64,000 nucleotides of DNA from an uncultured Acetatifactor sp. Its GTDB lineage: Bacteria; Bacillota; Clostridia; Lachnospirales; Lachnospiraceae. The stretch spans positions 209,683-273,682 of the forward strand of contig CAJTSE010000002.1 of NCBI GenBank assembly GCA_910578815.1, in the 5' to 3' direction. How positions within the stretch are numbered: position 1 is the first letter of the stretch; each line of letters opens with the position of its first letter. The notes below the pieces were generated by a model, which was not told the DNA's origin, did not search any database, and worked only from the letters and a program-made list of their open reading frames with translations. Shown in pieces: positions 33,489-42,279 of the stretch. The position numbers and the translations under genes were made by a program.

Positions 33489-35036
33489 ATGTATCACGTT
33501 TTGATTGCAGATGATGAATCCATTATCCGTGAGGGTATCAAACAGTTGCTGGACTGGAGCTCTCTGGGGTATACAATAACTGATGAAGCAGCGGGAGGCG
33601 AACAGGCTCTCCAAAAACTTCTATCCAAAAGTCCCGAAGTAGTTCTCATGGATATTAATATGCCCGGCCTTACGGGCCTTGAGGTCATACGTCGTGCCAG
33701 AGAGTCCGGCTATGAGGGAATTTTTATAATCTTAAGTGGTTATTCCGATTTTAAGTATGCCCAGGAAGCCATGCGTTACGGAGTCCAGTATTATCTGACA
33801 AAGCCCATCGACGAAGACGAGCTTTCCGATATTCTCCACTGTATCAGAGAACAGCTGGACAGGGAGCAGGACAGCGCCGACACCGCCAAGCACTACCTTC
33901 AAAAAGCCAGAGACGCCATCCTGCGCGAAATTCTTTTGGGGAAGATACCTGTATCGGACAAGGGCTATTCCGATCTTCACGCAGACATGTATCAGGTAGT
34001 GATCAGCCAGCCCTATGAAAATACCCCCCCCAAAAGTTATTCCTTTCAATTTGCCGATCTGCTGCACCTGGCAAATCAGGATAATCATTTTTTTGACAAA
34101 GTAATTGTGGAATACAATGACGTTTTCCTGCTGAAAGGTTCCTATGCCATCGAAAAATTTAATTTTTTGCTGCAACAATACGATCAGGGCAGCGCCCCTC
34201 AGAAGGGCTCACCATTGGACTCCTTTTTTCTGGCCTACGGCGGATGCGTCCACACGGCAGAAGAAATCTCTCAATCCTACCATCAGGCACATGAGCTGCT
34301 GAATCGACGCTTTTTCTGCGATCAGGCCCAGCATACCATAGGCTGTGAAGCACTCCCTGACCCGGAAGATAGGGCCGCCGTTATCAACGGGGATCTGTTG
34401 GAGGAATATTCTTCTGCTCTCCTTAACTACATTCAGTCCTTTAACCGGAATATGACTGCCGAAACCTTACGCGCACTGCAGCAAAAGTTATACAATGCTT
34501 CGGATTCCATTGACGACATCAAGCTTTTTCTGGCAGGGCTTTACCTGAACATCAAGGAAAAAATGAGCCATTTATACAGCAAGTTTTCCACTGCCTTCGG
34601 AGGAAATACAGATGCAATTAAGTTTATCAATTCCAGATATTATCTCTATGAGATCATTTTGTTTTTGTCAGAACAGTTTGAGGCCATGATGTCCGCCATC
34701 GGCAATTCTTCAAGAGACAGCGTTCTGGACGACATACTGCATTATATTAACCATAATTTTGCCGGCAATATCACGCTGGAAAACATTGCTCCCCTGTTTG
34801 GCTATAACAGCTCTTATCTGGGGCGGATTTTCAGCAAAAAAGTGGGGGAAAACTTCAACTCCTATGTAGATCACATCCGCATCGAGCATTCCAAGGAACT
34901 GTTGCTGCAGGATGATGATAAGGTATATTCCATCGCGGAAAAGGTAGGGTATCGTAATCCAGATTACTTTCATATTAAGTTTAAAAAATATGTGGGTATG
35001 AGTCCGGCGGAGTACAGAAAACGCAGCCGTATCTGA
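33489..35036 (+). CDS. YesN-type response regulator (REC + AraC HTH)
   Basis: A 515-residue response regulator. The receiver domain is residues 1-120 with the phosphoacceptor D55 in VVLMDINMPG, the acidic pocket DDE at 8-10, and the lysine in YYLTKPIDED near 105. A middle linker domain runs to about 400. The C-terminal AraC HTH is NITLENIAPLFGYNSSYLGRIFSKKVG and VYSIAEKVGYRNPDYFHIKFKKYVGMSPAEYRK. The usual partner is a YesM-type kinase, and one is encoded at 45808-47580 in the same locus. It likely activates the sugar importer operon, from which it is convergently oriented. Confidence 0.93.
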   Translation: MYHVLIADDESIIREGIKQLLDWSSLGYTITDEAAGGEQALQKLLSKSPEVVLMDINMPGLTGLEVIRRARESGYEGIFIILSGYSDFKYAQEAMRYGVQYYLTKPIDEDELSDILHCIREQLDREQDSADTAKHYLQKARDAILREILLGKIPVSDKGYSDLHADMYQVVISQPYENTPPKSYSFQFADLLHLANQDNHFFDKVIVEYNDVFLLKGSYAIEKFNFLLQQYDQGSAPQKGSPLDSFFLAYGGCVHTAEEISQSYHQAHELLNRRFFCDQAQHTIGCEALPDPEDRAAVINGDLLEEYSSALLNYIQSFNRNMTAETLRALQQKLYNASDSIDDIKLFLAGLYLNIKEKMSHLYSKFSTAFGGNTDAIKFINSRYYLYEIILFLSEQFEAMMSAIGNSSRDSVLDDILHYINHNFAGNITLENIAPLFGYNSSYLGRIFSKKVGENFNSYVDHIRIEHSKELLLQDDDKVYSIAEKVGYRNPDYFHIKFKKYVGMSPAEYRKRSRI

Positions 35037-35052
35037 CACGGCTGCGCTTCTT
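35023..35052. terminator. Bidirectional terminator
   Basis: CGCAGCCGT (35023-35031) / ACGGCTGCG (35039-35047) is a perfect 9-bp stem spanning the response regulator's stop. It is followed by CTTCTTTTCT on the plus strand and by TTTTC on the minus strand, so it can end both converging operons. Confidence 0.75.
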
Positions 35053-35071
35053 TTCTCTTACTCTTTCTGCC

Positions 35072-36763
35072 TTATTCGTTTTCCAATTCCATGCTTTTCC
35101 TAAACTCTGCCTCTTCCTGAATCAGTTTTGTCATTAGTTCTTCCGCTTCATACAGACCTGCCGCTACCAGTTTGTTTTGAAGTCTCTCCCACTGTTCGTC
35201 AAATCTTTCCGGTGCACAAACAATACAGTCGATCAGCCCCGGCCATGCTGCCGCATCCAAAGCGTCCAGCAGCTTCTTTGCCTCTGCAGGCAGCACCTTT
35301 GCCCAAATCGGTGAATAATACTTTTTTTCGAACTCTTCCCTGCCCGGAAAAATATCTATCAGCATCTCCACGTTCCATGCCTCCAGGGCCTCCCGCTGAA
35401 TCCTGTTATATCCGGAAATAATCAACTCTCTGGAATTGGTGCTGAAATGATTTCCCGTAGAGTCCAGGGCCGTGTTCCCATAGCTGGGGAAAGGGTAACT
35501 GTGGCGTCCCACGCCGGTTTCTTCCGCATAATTGGCATTGGTTGCCGCCTGCTCTATTTCCTCCGGCGTGCGGTATCGAACGCCGTCTTCATCGTAAAAA
35601 TAATTAACATTCTCAATTCCCCAGTTCAGCATCACCTGGGCCTCTTCCGTACACATCCAGTCCAAAAACTGCACTGCCCGCACCGGATCCTTACAGGAAA
35701 CGCTGATGCCAATGCCCCAGCCGACTCCCAGATTGTGCTCCCGCAGCACCGCACAGGTCACGGACTCGTCAATGGTTACCGGCAGGCCTGCATAAGTCCG
35801 CTCATACATGCCCCTGGCCTTCAATGAGCTTTCCGGCGTGGCAATGTCCCAATCTGCGTCCAGCAGTCCCAGCACCCTGCCCGATGCAATCTTGCTGATA
35901 TAGTCCTCATGGGTCTGAGTCGCAAACTCAGGATCCAGTATTCCCTCCCAATACATCTGATTCAGCCACCGGAAATACTCTTTCTGTCCCTCTGCCGCAT
36001 GCTTGTAAAAAACTCTGTTATCCTCGTCCACAATCCACTGGCCGTCATCCGTCGTACCGTTTGCGATATATCCCGCCGGATCTGAAAGTGTAGTATACCA
36101 ATGCCAGTCCGTACAGGAAATGGAAATGCCAATGGTTTTTCGACCGTTGATATACGGGTACTGCTCCATATAGCTGCGAATCATTTCCGTATATTCTTCC
36201 AGTGTTCGCGGAATGACATAATCATTCTCTTGCAGCACTGCCCATTGCAGCTGTGCCGTTCCCGCCGTGGTAAGCACCTCGTCTCCCACCTTGTTGCTGC
36301 ACAGCTGGTAGATGGAAGCATCCTCCTTGCTGTACCGCAGGTAATCATATTCCTCCCCGTACAAAGCCTTAATATGCGGCCCATACTCTTCAATCAGCTC
36401 CGACATATCAATCAGGGCACCGTTCTCAATGAGAATGTTGCTGTCACCCTTGGCAAAGATCAAATCCGGGTACTCCTTTGTAGCAACCATCAGCATTATA
36501 TCATTCTTCTGCCTGCCGGTAGGATATTCCGTCTTCAAGGTCACACCGGTTGCCTCCGTAATCTTTCTGGCCACCGGATCCGCCCAAGGGTCTTCCTGGC
36601 CGTCCGCATTATAAAAGGTAAAGGTGACAGGTTCCTGATCGCCACCCTGATTAGTCTGATCCGAAATCTTTCCGCTGCAGCCGCAGAGCCCTGCCGTCAG
36701 GCCGAATATGCTGAAAAGCATGCCTGATGAAATCAGGCATCTACGTACTTTCCTATAAAGCAT
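35072..36763 (-). CDS. Sugar ABC transporter substrate-binding lipoprotein (YtcQ/LplA type)
   Basis: A 563-residue extracellular solute-binding protein. The signal peptide ends in the lipobox GLCGC near residue 28. The mature part (VTFTFYNADGQEDPWADPVARKITEATGV, then MLMVATKEYPDLIFAKGD) is typical of the LplA/YtcQ group that binds complex plant oligosaccharides. The ATG at 36763 follows GGAGGTGG. It is the last gene of a DUF624-GH5-SBP set. The permease operon upstream has its own binding protein (39553-41238), so this locus has two. Confidence 0.92.
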   Translation of the reverse strand: MLYRKVRRCLISSGMLFSIFGLTAGLCGCSGKISDQTNQGGDQEPVTFTFYNADGQEDPWADPVARKITEATGVTLKTEYPTGRQKNDIMLMVATKEYPDLIFAKGDSNILIENGALIDMSELIEEYGPHIKALYGEEYDYLRYSKEDASIYQLCSNKVGDEVLTTAGTAQLQWAVLQENDYVIPRTLEEYTEMIRSYMEQYPYINGRKTIGISISCTDWHWYTTLSDPAGYIANGTTDDGQWIVDEDNRVFYKHAAEGQKEYFRWLNQMYWEGILDPEFATQTHEDYISKIASGRVLGLLDADWDIATPESSLKARGMYERTYAGLPVTIDESVTCAVLREHNLGVGWGIGISVSCKDPVRAVQFLDWMCTEEAQVMLNWGIENVNYFYDEDGVRYRTPEEIEQAATNANYAEETGVGRHSYPFPSYGNTALDSTGNHFSTNSRELIISGYNRIQREALEAWNVEMLIDIFPGREEFEKKYYSPIWAKVLPAEAKKLLDALDAAAWPGLIDCIVCAPERFDEQWERLQNKLVAAGLYEAEELMTKLIQEEAEFRKSMELENE

Positions 36764-36789
36764 AACCACCTCCATGCCACAAACAGGTA

Positions 36790-38703
36790 TCATTTTGCTA
36801 CATACTCAAAGGTAACCGAGATCGTCTCCACATTCCCCAGTGTCTCCGCGTCCAAAAGACAGGGTGTCAGTTCCTTTCCATTGTCATTCAGGACTCTGGC
36901 TTCATCCGGCACTGTACTTACCCAGGAATTATACAGATTCACACGGGTACACTTTCCATCGTCACTGGCCGTATAGGCCTGCCCCTTCATCTCATAAGGC
37001 TCGCCGTTGACCAGAATCTCCTTAATGTCCACATAATATCCGGGGAAAAGAGTCTCACCGTTGGCAATGGCCAATGCGCTGAATACTACGCTGTTAGCAG
37101 CCCCACCGGACGTACCGGTAAAGTCCAAAGCAACCGTATAAGTACCTTCTCCCGTAATCTCCACGTCTACAGCCTCAACGCCTGCAGTCTTGTCATCAGG
37201 AGCATATACATCCCCCACACTGTACATGGTATTCCAGTCGCTGCTGTTATACATGATCCATGCCATCGCCACATCATCCGCCACCCCGGCGCCTTCAGAG
37301 GCATTTTCATAGTCCGCATCCATCTCTTTCTTTGCCTGCGCAATCACATCTTCCCTGGACTTGCCTGACTGGATTTCCAGACTATGCTTTGTGTAAAGTC
37401 TGCCCATCCCCATGTCGATAATGGAACAGCTCTGACGATCATACAGGTTACTACAGTCCCAAAGTACAGGACAATAGCCGTACAGATCACAGTTATTCAA
37501 TAAGTTCTGCGTGTAATCCGCTGCATTTTCCTTCAATCCACTGGTTTCCAAAAGAACACCGTACTCGCCGATAATAACACCATATCCCTGATCGGTAAAT
37601 TTCGTCATCAATGCCAGCGTATCATTCATCGCCTGATAATCCTGTTTTGTTCCCCAGGTAGAAAGACTGGCATTGATACAGTAACCGCTGGGATCATAAT
37701 AGTGTACCGAAATCAGCAGCTTATCTTTTACAGAATCCGTGGGCATCTTATACTTACTGTCACAGGTGCCTTTAATATCCGTGCCAAAGCCTGCAATCAA
37801 CAGAAAGCGGCTGGCATTATTTCCGCCTGTGGCCCGGACGGTATCTACAAACGCCTGATTAATCTCATTGGTGACGGAATAGCATTCTGCATCTGAAAGA
37901 GTTCCCGAATCCTCCGCAATATCCGTATCATTTAAGCGGAAGCCTAATTCCTCATTTCCAGACTCAAAAATCACATAGTCGGAATAATCCCGAAACCGCT
38001 CCGCAATCTGGGTCCACATGGATTTATAAAGCTCCATGGCCTGCTTTCTGGTGTCCTCGGAGGCGGAGCCGAACATTCCCCACCAGCCTCCATCCCAGTG
38101 GTCATTGATAATTACATACATTCCGGCATTGCGGGCGTAGCCTGCGATCTCTTCCACCCGGTCCAGATAAGCGCTGTTAATCGTATAATCGCCGGACTCA
38201 AAGGCCATCATGTTTGTCCATGCCACGGGAAGGCGCAGAGTATCGAAGCCCGCCGCCTTCATGCCGTCCAGCATTTCCTGGGTGGTTACGGACTGTCCCC
38301 AGAAGGTCTCGTATCGCGCGGTTTCCGCCTCCGTACCCAGATCTTTTCTGCCATAAGCTTCCATGGTATTGCCCAGATTGATGCCGTTGCCCATGAGCTC
38401 CGTCACTTCCAGCGCGGTCAGCTCCTGGCGGACCCTGCCGTCATCGCCACATCCAAAAGTCCCGCCCGTCTCATTTCCGCCGCCCTGCCTGTCTCCTGTA
38501 GCATCATTTTCCGATCCGGCACCGCTGCTTTCCGAGCCGCCTGCTCCCATGCCTGTACCGTTATCGCCAGCATTTTCCGTAGTGCTGCCGTCAGCACTTC
38601 CCGCCCCGTCGCCGCAGGCGGTAAGCCCCAGAGCCGCCGCCATAATCAGCGCCGCCAGCCTGGCCAGCTTCCTTTTCTTGATCCAATCAGTTGATTTTTT
38701 CAT
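36790..38703 (-). CDS. GH5 endoglucanase lipoprotein with C-terminal module
   Basis: A 637-residue lipoprotein. Its lipobox is LTACG near residue 30, followed by a 60-residue Gly/Ser/Asn/Glu linker and a GH5 domain (ELMGNGINLGNTMEAYG, FDTLRLPVAW). The acid/base Glu is in FESGNEELG near residue 248 and the nucleophile in IIGEYGVL near 378. Residues about 490-637 form a beta module of the same kind as in the surface protein at 43782-45620 (ITGEGTYTV, RVNLYNSW). It cuts beta-1,4-glucan, possibly xyloglucan or mixed-linkage glucan, on the cell surface. Start codon and ribosome site lie in element A copy 2. Confidence 0.92.
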   Translation of the reverse strand: MKKSTDWIKKRKLARLAALIMAAALGLTACGDGAGSADGSTTENAGDNGTGMGAGGSESSGAGSENDATGDRQGGGNETGGTFGCGDDGRVRQELTALEVTELMGNGINLGNTMEAYGRKDLGTEAETARYETFWGQSVTTQEMLDGMKAAGFDTLRLPVAWTNMMAFESGDYTINSAYLDRVEEIAGYARNAGMYVIINDHWDGGWWGMFGSASEDTRKQAMELYKSMWTQIAERFRDYSDYVIFESGNEELGFRLNDTDIAEDSGTLSDAECYSVTNEINQAFVDTVRATGGNNASRFLLIAGFGTDIKGTCDSKYKMPTDSVKDKLLISVHYYDPSGYCINASLSTWGTKQDYQAMNDTLALMTKFTDQGYGVIIGEYGVLLETSGLKENAADYTQNLLNNCDLYGYCPVLWDCSNLYDRQSCSIIDMGMGRLYTKHSLEIQSGKSREDVIAQAKKEMDADYENASEGAGVADDVAMAWIMYNSSDWNTMYSVGDVYAPDDKTAGVEAVDVEITGEGTYTVALDFTGTSGGAANSVVFSALAIANGETLFPGYYVDIKEILVNGEPYEMKGQAYTASDDGKCTRVNLYNSWVSTVPDEARVLNDNGKELTPCLLDAETLGNVETISVTFEYVAK

Positions 38704-38780
38704 GTTTCCCCTCATTCCGCCGCGCAAGCGGCATCTAAATCTGTGGGAACTTTGGGACGCGCAGCGTCACAAATTCCGAT
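38701..38780 (-). repeat. Dispersed intercistronic element A, copy 2
   Basis: Minus strand: GGAATTTGTGACGCTGCGCG, CCCAAAGTTCCCAC, AGATTTAGAT, GCCGC-ttgc-GCGGC hairpin, then GGAATGAGGGGAAACATG, where the ATG starts the GH5 gene. The upstream AGATTGAAAAT hairpin of the full copies is missing. It fills the gap between the DUF624 stop and the GH5 start. Confidence 0.88.
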
Positions 38781-38786
38781 CTTCTT

Positions 38787-39413
38787 TCAACCTTCACGCT
38801 TCACCGACTCCGGTTCCTTCTCGATCAGCCGAAACAGGCGAATAGAAAAAGCACATACAGTATAGATCAATATTGCCGGTCCCACCAGAAGACCGATCAG
38901 CATCATTGTAGTGGTCCAGAGAAATAGCACAATCTCCAGCGCCAGGATAAAAACCATCATCAGCGTCCGCAGAAAATACCTGACAGATATGTCATAAGAA
39001 TTCTTCAGTGTCTTCAAAAAAGTATTTTCGTATCTGGCCATCAGCGGATAGGCATACAGCAATCCCATGGCAAAAACCACCGAAGCGATAATCCCCATGA
39101 TTAGAAAGCCCACCGACTCCGTAGCATTCCAGAACTGAAAGTCCAGATACACCGCATAGGCGGCCACCAGGGTCAAAATTCCCAAGAGAATCCCTTTTTT
39201 CAAGTTTTCTCGAAAGGCCTTAAAAAAGGATCTGGCAATATACCCTTCCGTATCCTCCGCCATCTTCAGGGCCACAGAACAGGCCGCCACCGTGGACGCA
39301 CCTGCCGTCACCACCGGAATACAGCAAAGCAGCCAAAGGAAATTCAACTGTACAATATCCCAGAGCTTGGTAATGAACTTATAAAAAGGACTGTCTATGC
39401 TGAAAAATTTCAT
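38787..39413 (-). CDS. DUF624 (YesL-like) membrane protein
   Basis: A 208-residue protein starting MKFFSIDSPFYKFITKLWDIVQLNFLWLLCCIPVVTAGAS, the typical start of the YesL/DUF624 family, with about five membrane helices. YesL proteins sit beside YesM/YesN kinases and LplABC importers in Bacillus and Clostridia; their role is unknown but may be membrane coupling or sensing. The ATG at 39413 has only GGAAGAAAG upstream. A partial copy of element A lies just before it. Confidence 0.9.
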   Translation of the reverse strand: MKFFSIDSPFYKFITKLWDIVQLNFLWLLCCIPVVTAGASTVAACSVALKMAEDTEGYIARSFFKAFRENLKKGILLGILTLVAAYAVYLDFQFWNATESVGFLIMGIIASVVFAMGLLYAYPLMARYENTFLKTLKNSYDISVRYFLRTLMMVFILALEIVLFLWTTTMMLIGLLVGPAILIYTVCAFSIRLFRLIEKEPESVKREG

Positions 39414-39424
39414 ACTTTCTTCCG

Positions 39425-39458
39425 TTCCATCCATTCCGCCGCTCGACGCGGCATTTAA
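39425..39458 (-). repeat. Degenerate fragment of element A
   Basis: Minus strand: TTAAATGCCGCGTCGAGCGG, then CGGAATGGATGGAAC. This matches the hairpin and start cassette of element A with several changes, and it ends 12 bp before the DUF624 start. Confidence 0.5.
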
Positions 39459-39513
39459 CCTGCTTTCATCCCGCACCATTTGGCATATTTGACCTTAGGT
39501 GCATTATACCCGT

Positions 39514-39547
39514 AAGAGGCTGCCCGTCTCCGAACAGCCTCTTTTTT
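39514..39547 (+). terminator. Hairpin between two transporter sub-operons
   Basis: AAGAGGCTG (39514-39522) / CAGCCTCTT (39535-39543) with the T-run on the plus strand. On the minus strand, the coding direction here, it follows the SBP stop but has no T-run, so it may act as a 3'-end stabiliser or weak terminator. Confidence 0.55.
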
Positions 39548-39552
39548 AGTTT

Positions 39553-41238
39553 TTACTTCAACGCATCCTCCGCAGCCTTCCTAAGCTTCGCTTCCTGCAG
39601 TGACCACTCAACGCATTCCTGATAATAGTAATCGTTGGCATCCGCTATCATCTTCTGCACAATCTCATTAAACTCCGCATCTGATTTCGCATAAATCGCC
39701 TTCCAGGAGCCGTCTACAATACATTTCTTGGTCTGATCCCACTTGGTCTGGAATTCGTCACCCTTTTTGGTGGCCGTATAGGTGGAAGCCGGCGCTACCA
39801 CATACTGCTTGCTCTTCTCGAAATATTCATCTGCCGTCATACAGCCGGTAAAATCTCTCCAGTCCTGCTCAATCTCATACTCGGCATCAGTCAGGTTGCT
39901 GACCCAGAATTTATAGTTATATCTCTCGCCGTTGGAATCGGGGTTAATGGCATCCAGGCTCCAGGTAGTATTATTGATCTGGATCATGCCGTCATGGAAG
40001 GTTCCCTTATAACCTGCCTCTTCCATAGAGGTCTCCTGATCCGCATTGCACTTCTTACCCAGCTCGGTAAAGTAAGTATTACCGTTCACATCATAATCCC
40101 AGCAAACGCCCTGAGGACCATACTCCATATTCATCCTGCCTTCTGGAGTACACAGATAATTGATGATCTCCATGCACAGCTCCGGCTCCGCTGTCTTTGC
40201 GCCGATGCTCCAGATACGGTTGCCGCCCAATGTGCTCATACCATAAACGATGGGATTGGCATCTGCAGGCTTTAAAGCCAGCATCATTTTATTTTCCGCT
40301 TTATGCTCATCAGAATTGTACAAATCTCTTCCTGCATAATTGAAAATGGAAAAGAAGGTGCCGCCCGCCCTGGTCTTTTCCTGCACATAATCATAAGTAC
40401 AGGTCATGGAGTCAGGGTCCAGCAGATCATTCTGATACAAATCATTATAGAACTTCAAGGCCTCAATGTAAGGCCCTTCCGGATCCAGACAGTCATAAAA
40501 ATTCCCGGTAGCCGGATCATAATGTCCCATCTCAAACTCGTCATAACCGTAGAATGCGGTAGCGGTAGACTTTGGATACATCGCCATGGTGCCATCCCAG
40601 TCCGGCCACATGACCAGCGCATAGGTGGACTTACCGTTGTCGTCAGTAGGACAGATTTCTTTCATACTCTTGAACAGCTCTACAAGATCATTATAATTCT
40701 TTACCTCCGGATAGCCAAGCTCTTTATACAAATCCCAGCGAATATCCCAGGTATACATAAAGGAAGCATGATCCTCTGTACTGCTGGCCACGTCAAAGCC
40801 AAATCCATATGTCTTTCCTCCGGAAATATTGGCGTTCTGTGTCAGCGCATTCTGCATATGCTCATAAATGTAGGGGCCGTACTCCTGCACCAGGTTATCT
40901 TCGTTCCAGTCAAAGAGCAGTCCTGCATCCACGGCATTCAGATATTGATCGCCGTTACTGCCGAATACTACGATATCGCCCAGATCTCCGGCCTCCATGC
41001 GGGTCTGATAAGCGCCCTGCAGATCAGGAACAATGTTTAAAACCACATTGAACTTCTCCCGCAGAATATCCGCAGACCATCCTGACTGTTCACCGGAATA
41101 GTTTGCCAGCTGGCTGAATACGGTGATGGTAACAGGCTCCCCGCCCTTACCTCCACCCGAATTTCCGCAGCCCGTAAGAAGCCCTGCCGTCATTGCGGCG
41201 CATAAACTCAAAGCCACAAGCTTATTTCTCTTTTTCAT
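39553..41238 (-). CDS. Sugar ABC transporter substrate-binding lipoprotein
   Basis: A 561-residue lipoprotein with lipobox LLTGC near residue 23 and a Gly-rich linker. The mature protein starts PVTITVFSQLANYSGEQ and has the DLGDIVVFGSNGDQYLNAVD segment of the YtcQ/LplA family. It binds oligosaccharides for the two permeases encoded just upstream. The start follows AAGGAGG. It is the last gene of a surface protein-permease-permease-SBP operon. Confidence 0.93.
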   Translation of the reverse strand: MKKRNKLVALSLCAAMTAGLLTGCGNSGGGKGGEPVTITVFSQLANYSGEQSGWSADILREKFNVVLNIVPDLQGAYQTRMEAGDLGDIVVFGSNGDQYLNAVDAGLLFDWNEDNLVQEYGPYIYEHMQNALTQNANISGGKTYGFGFDVASSTEDHASFMYTWDIRWDLYKELGYPEVKNYNDLVELFKSMKEICPTDDNGKSTYALVMWPDWDGTMAMYPKSTATAFYGYDEFEMGHYDPATGNFYDCLDPEGPYIEALKFYNDLYQNDLLDPDSMTCTYDYVQEKTRAGGTFFSIFNYAGRDLYNSDEHKAENKMMLALKPADANPIVYGMSTLGGNRIWSIGAKTAEPELCMEIINYLCTPEGRMNMEYGPQGVCWDYDVNGNTYFTELGKKCNADQETSMEEAGYKGTFHDGMIQINNTTWSLDAINPDSNGERYNYKFWVSNLTDAEYEIEQDWRDFTGCMTADEYFEKSKQYVVAPASTYTATKKGDEFQTKWDQTKKCIVDGSWKAIYAKSDAEFNEIVQKMIADANDYYYQECVEWSLQEAKLRKAAEDALK

Positions 41239-41301
41239 CTCATTTCCTCCTTGTCTTTCTTATAACTCTCAAATATTAACCGCAAATACTCTTTTCGCCT
41301 T

Positions 41302-42264
41302 TTACCCTTTTACCGCCCCCAGCATAATCCCCTTTTCAAAGTATCTCTGCATGAAGGGGTAAACCAGCAGAATCGGAATCACCGTCACCATGGAAATGGT
41401 GTACTTGATAATCTTGGTGTCCATCACCGACGAGGTCAGGGTGCCCACCGAGCCGCCGGTACTCAGGATCTGTCCGATATTGGAGCTGGTATTTAAGTAA
41501 ACATACAGCCGATGCTGTAAGGTGTAGAACTGAGGTGCATTCTGCATTAAAATCAGGGAATCCGTAAAGGAATTCCAATGTCCCACCGCGCCGAAGATGG
41601 CGATGGTGGCCAGAATGGGCTTGCTTAAGGGCCAGATGATCTTGCGAAACACGGTCAGGAAGCCGGCCCCGTCAATCAGGGCGCTTTCCTCCAGTTCATT
41701 GGGTATCGACTCAATATAGGTCTTCACCAATATGATATTATAGGGCGCCACGATACCGGGAATAATATAAGCCATAAAGTGATTGGTCAGTCCCAGCATG
41801 GACATGTTCAAAAACCAGGGAATGGTGCCTGCGTTGAAATACATGGTAATAATCAGGAACCGATACCAGAACTTTCTGTGCCACATCTCCTGCTTGGTCA
41901 CCAGATACCCCACCAGAGCGGAAGCCGCCACCATCAGCGCCGTGCCCAGGATGGTTCTGGCAATGGAAACCACAAACGCATTGCCAAGGTCAGACAGGCT
42001 GAACATGGCAATATAGTTCCTCAGATGCAGCCCGTGAGGGATCAGTGCAATCTGCCCCGTTTTTACCATGGCGTTGTCTGAAATAGTATTGATAAACAGG
42101 TAATAAAAAGGAAAGAGGCAGCTGATGGTAAACACCGTAAAAAACAAGTAATTCAGGATATTGAAGGTAATGTTTCCCGGTGTGAGTCTCCATTTTTTCT
42201 TATGGGTTTTCTCATACGACCTTTCCGCTTTAGCGTCAAGTTTTTCCTGCATTGTCTTAGCCAT
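41302..42264 (-). CDS. Sugar ABC transporter permease (LplC/YtcP type)
   Basis: A 320-residue membrane protein with six helices. The coupling EAA-like loop is EESALIDGAGFLTVFRKIIWPLSKPILAT near residue 215. The ending (YPFMQRYFEKGIMLGAVKG) is typical of carbohydrate inner-membrane components of the LplC/YtcP kind. The N-terminal 30 residues are charged and cytosolic. It follows the other permease after 15 bp. No ATPase gene is in the locus, so a shared MsmX-like ATPase is expected elsewhere. Confidence 0.95.
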   Translation of the reverse strand: MAKTMQEKLDAKAERSYEKTHKKKWRLTPGNITFNILNYLFFTVFTISCLFPFYYLFINTISDNAMVKTGQIALIPHGLHLRNYIAMFSLSDLGNAFVVSIARTILGTALMVAASALVGYLVTKQEMWHRKFWYRFLIITMYFNAGTIPWFLNMSMLGLTNHFMAYIIPGIVAPYNIILVKTYIESIPNELEESALIDGAGFLTVFRKIIWPLSKPILATIAIFGAVGHWNSFTDSLILMQNAPQFYTLQHRLYVYLNTSSNIGQILSTGGSVGTLTSSVMDTKIIKYTISMVTVIPILLVYPFMQRYFEKGIMLGAVKG

Positions 42265-42279
42265 TGTCTCACACCTCCC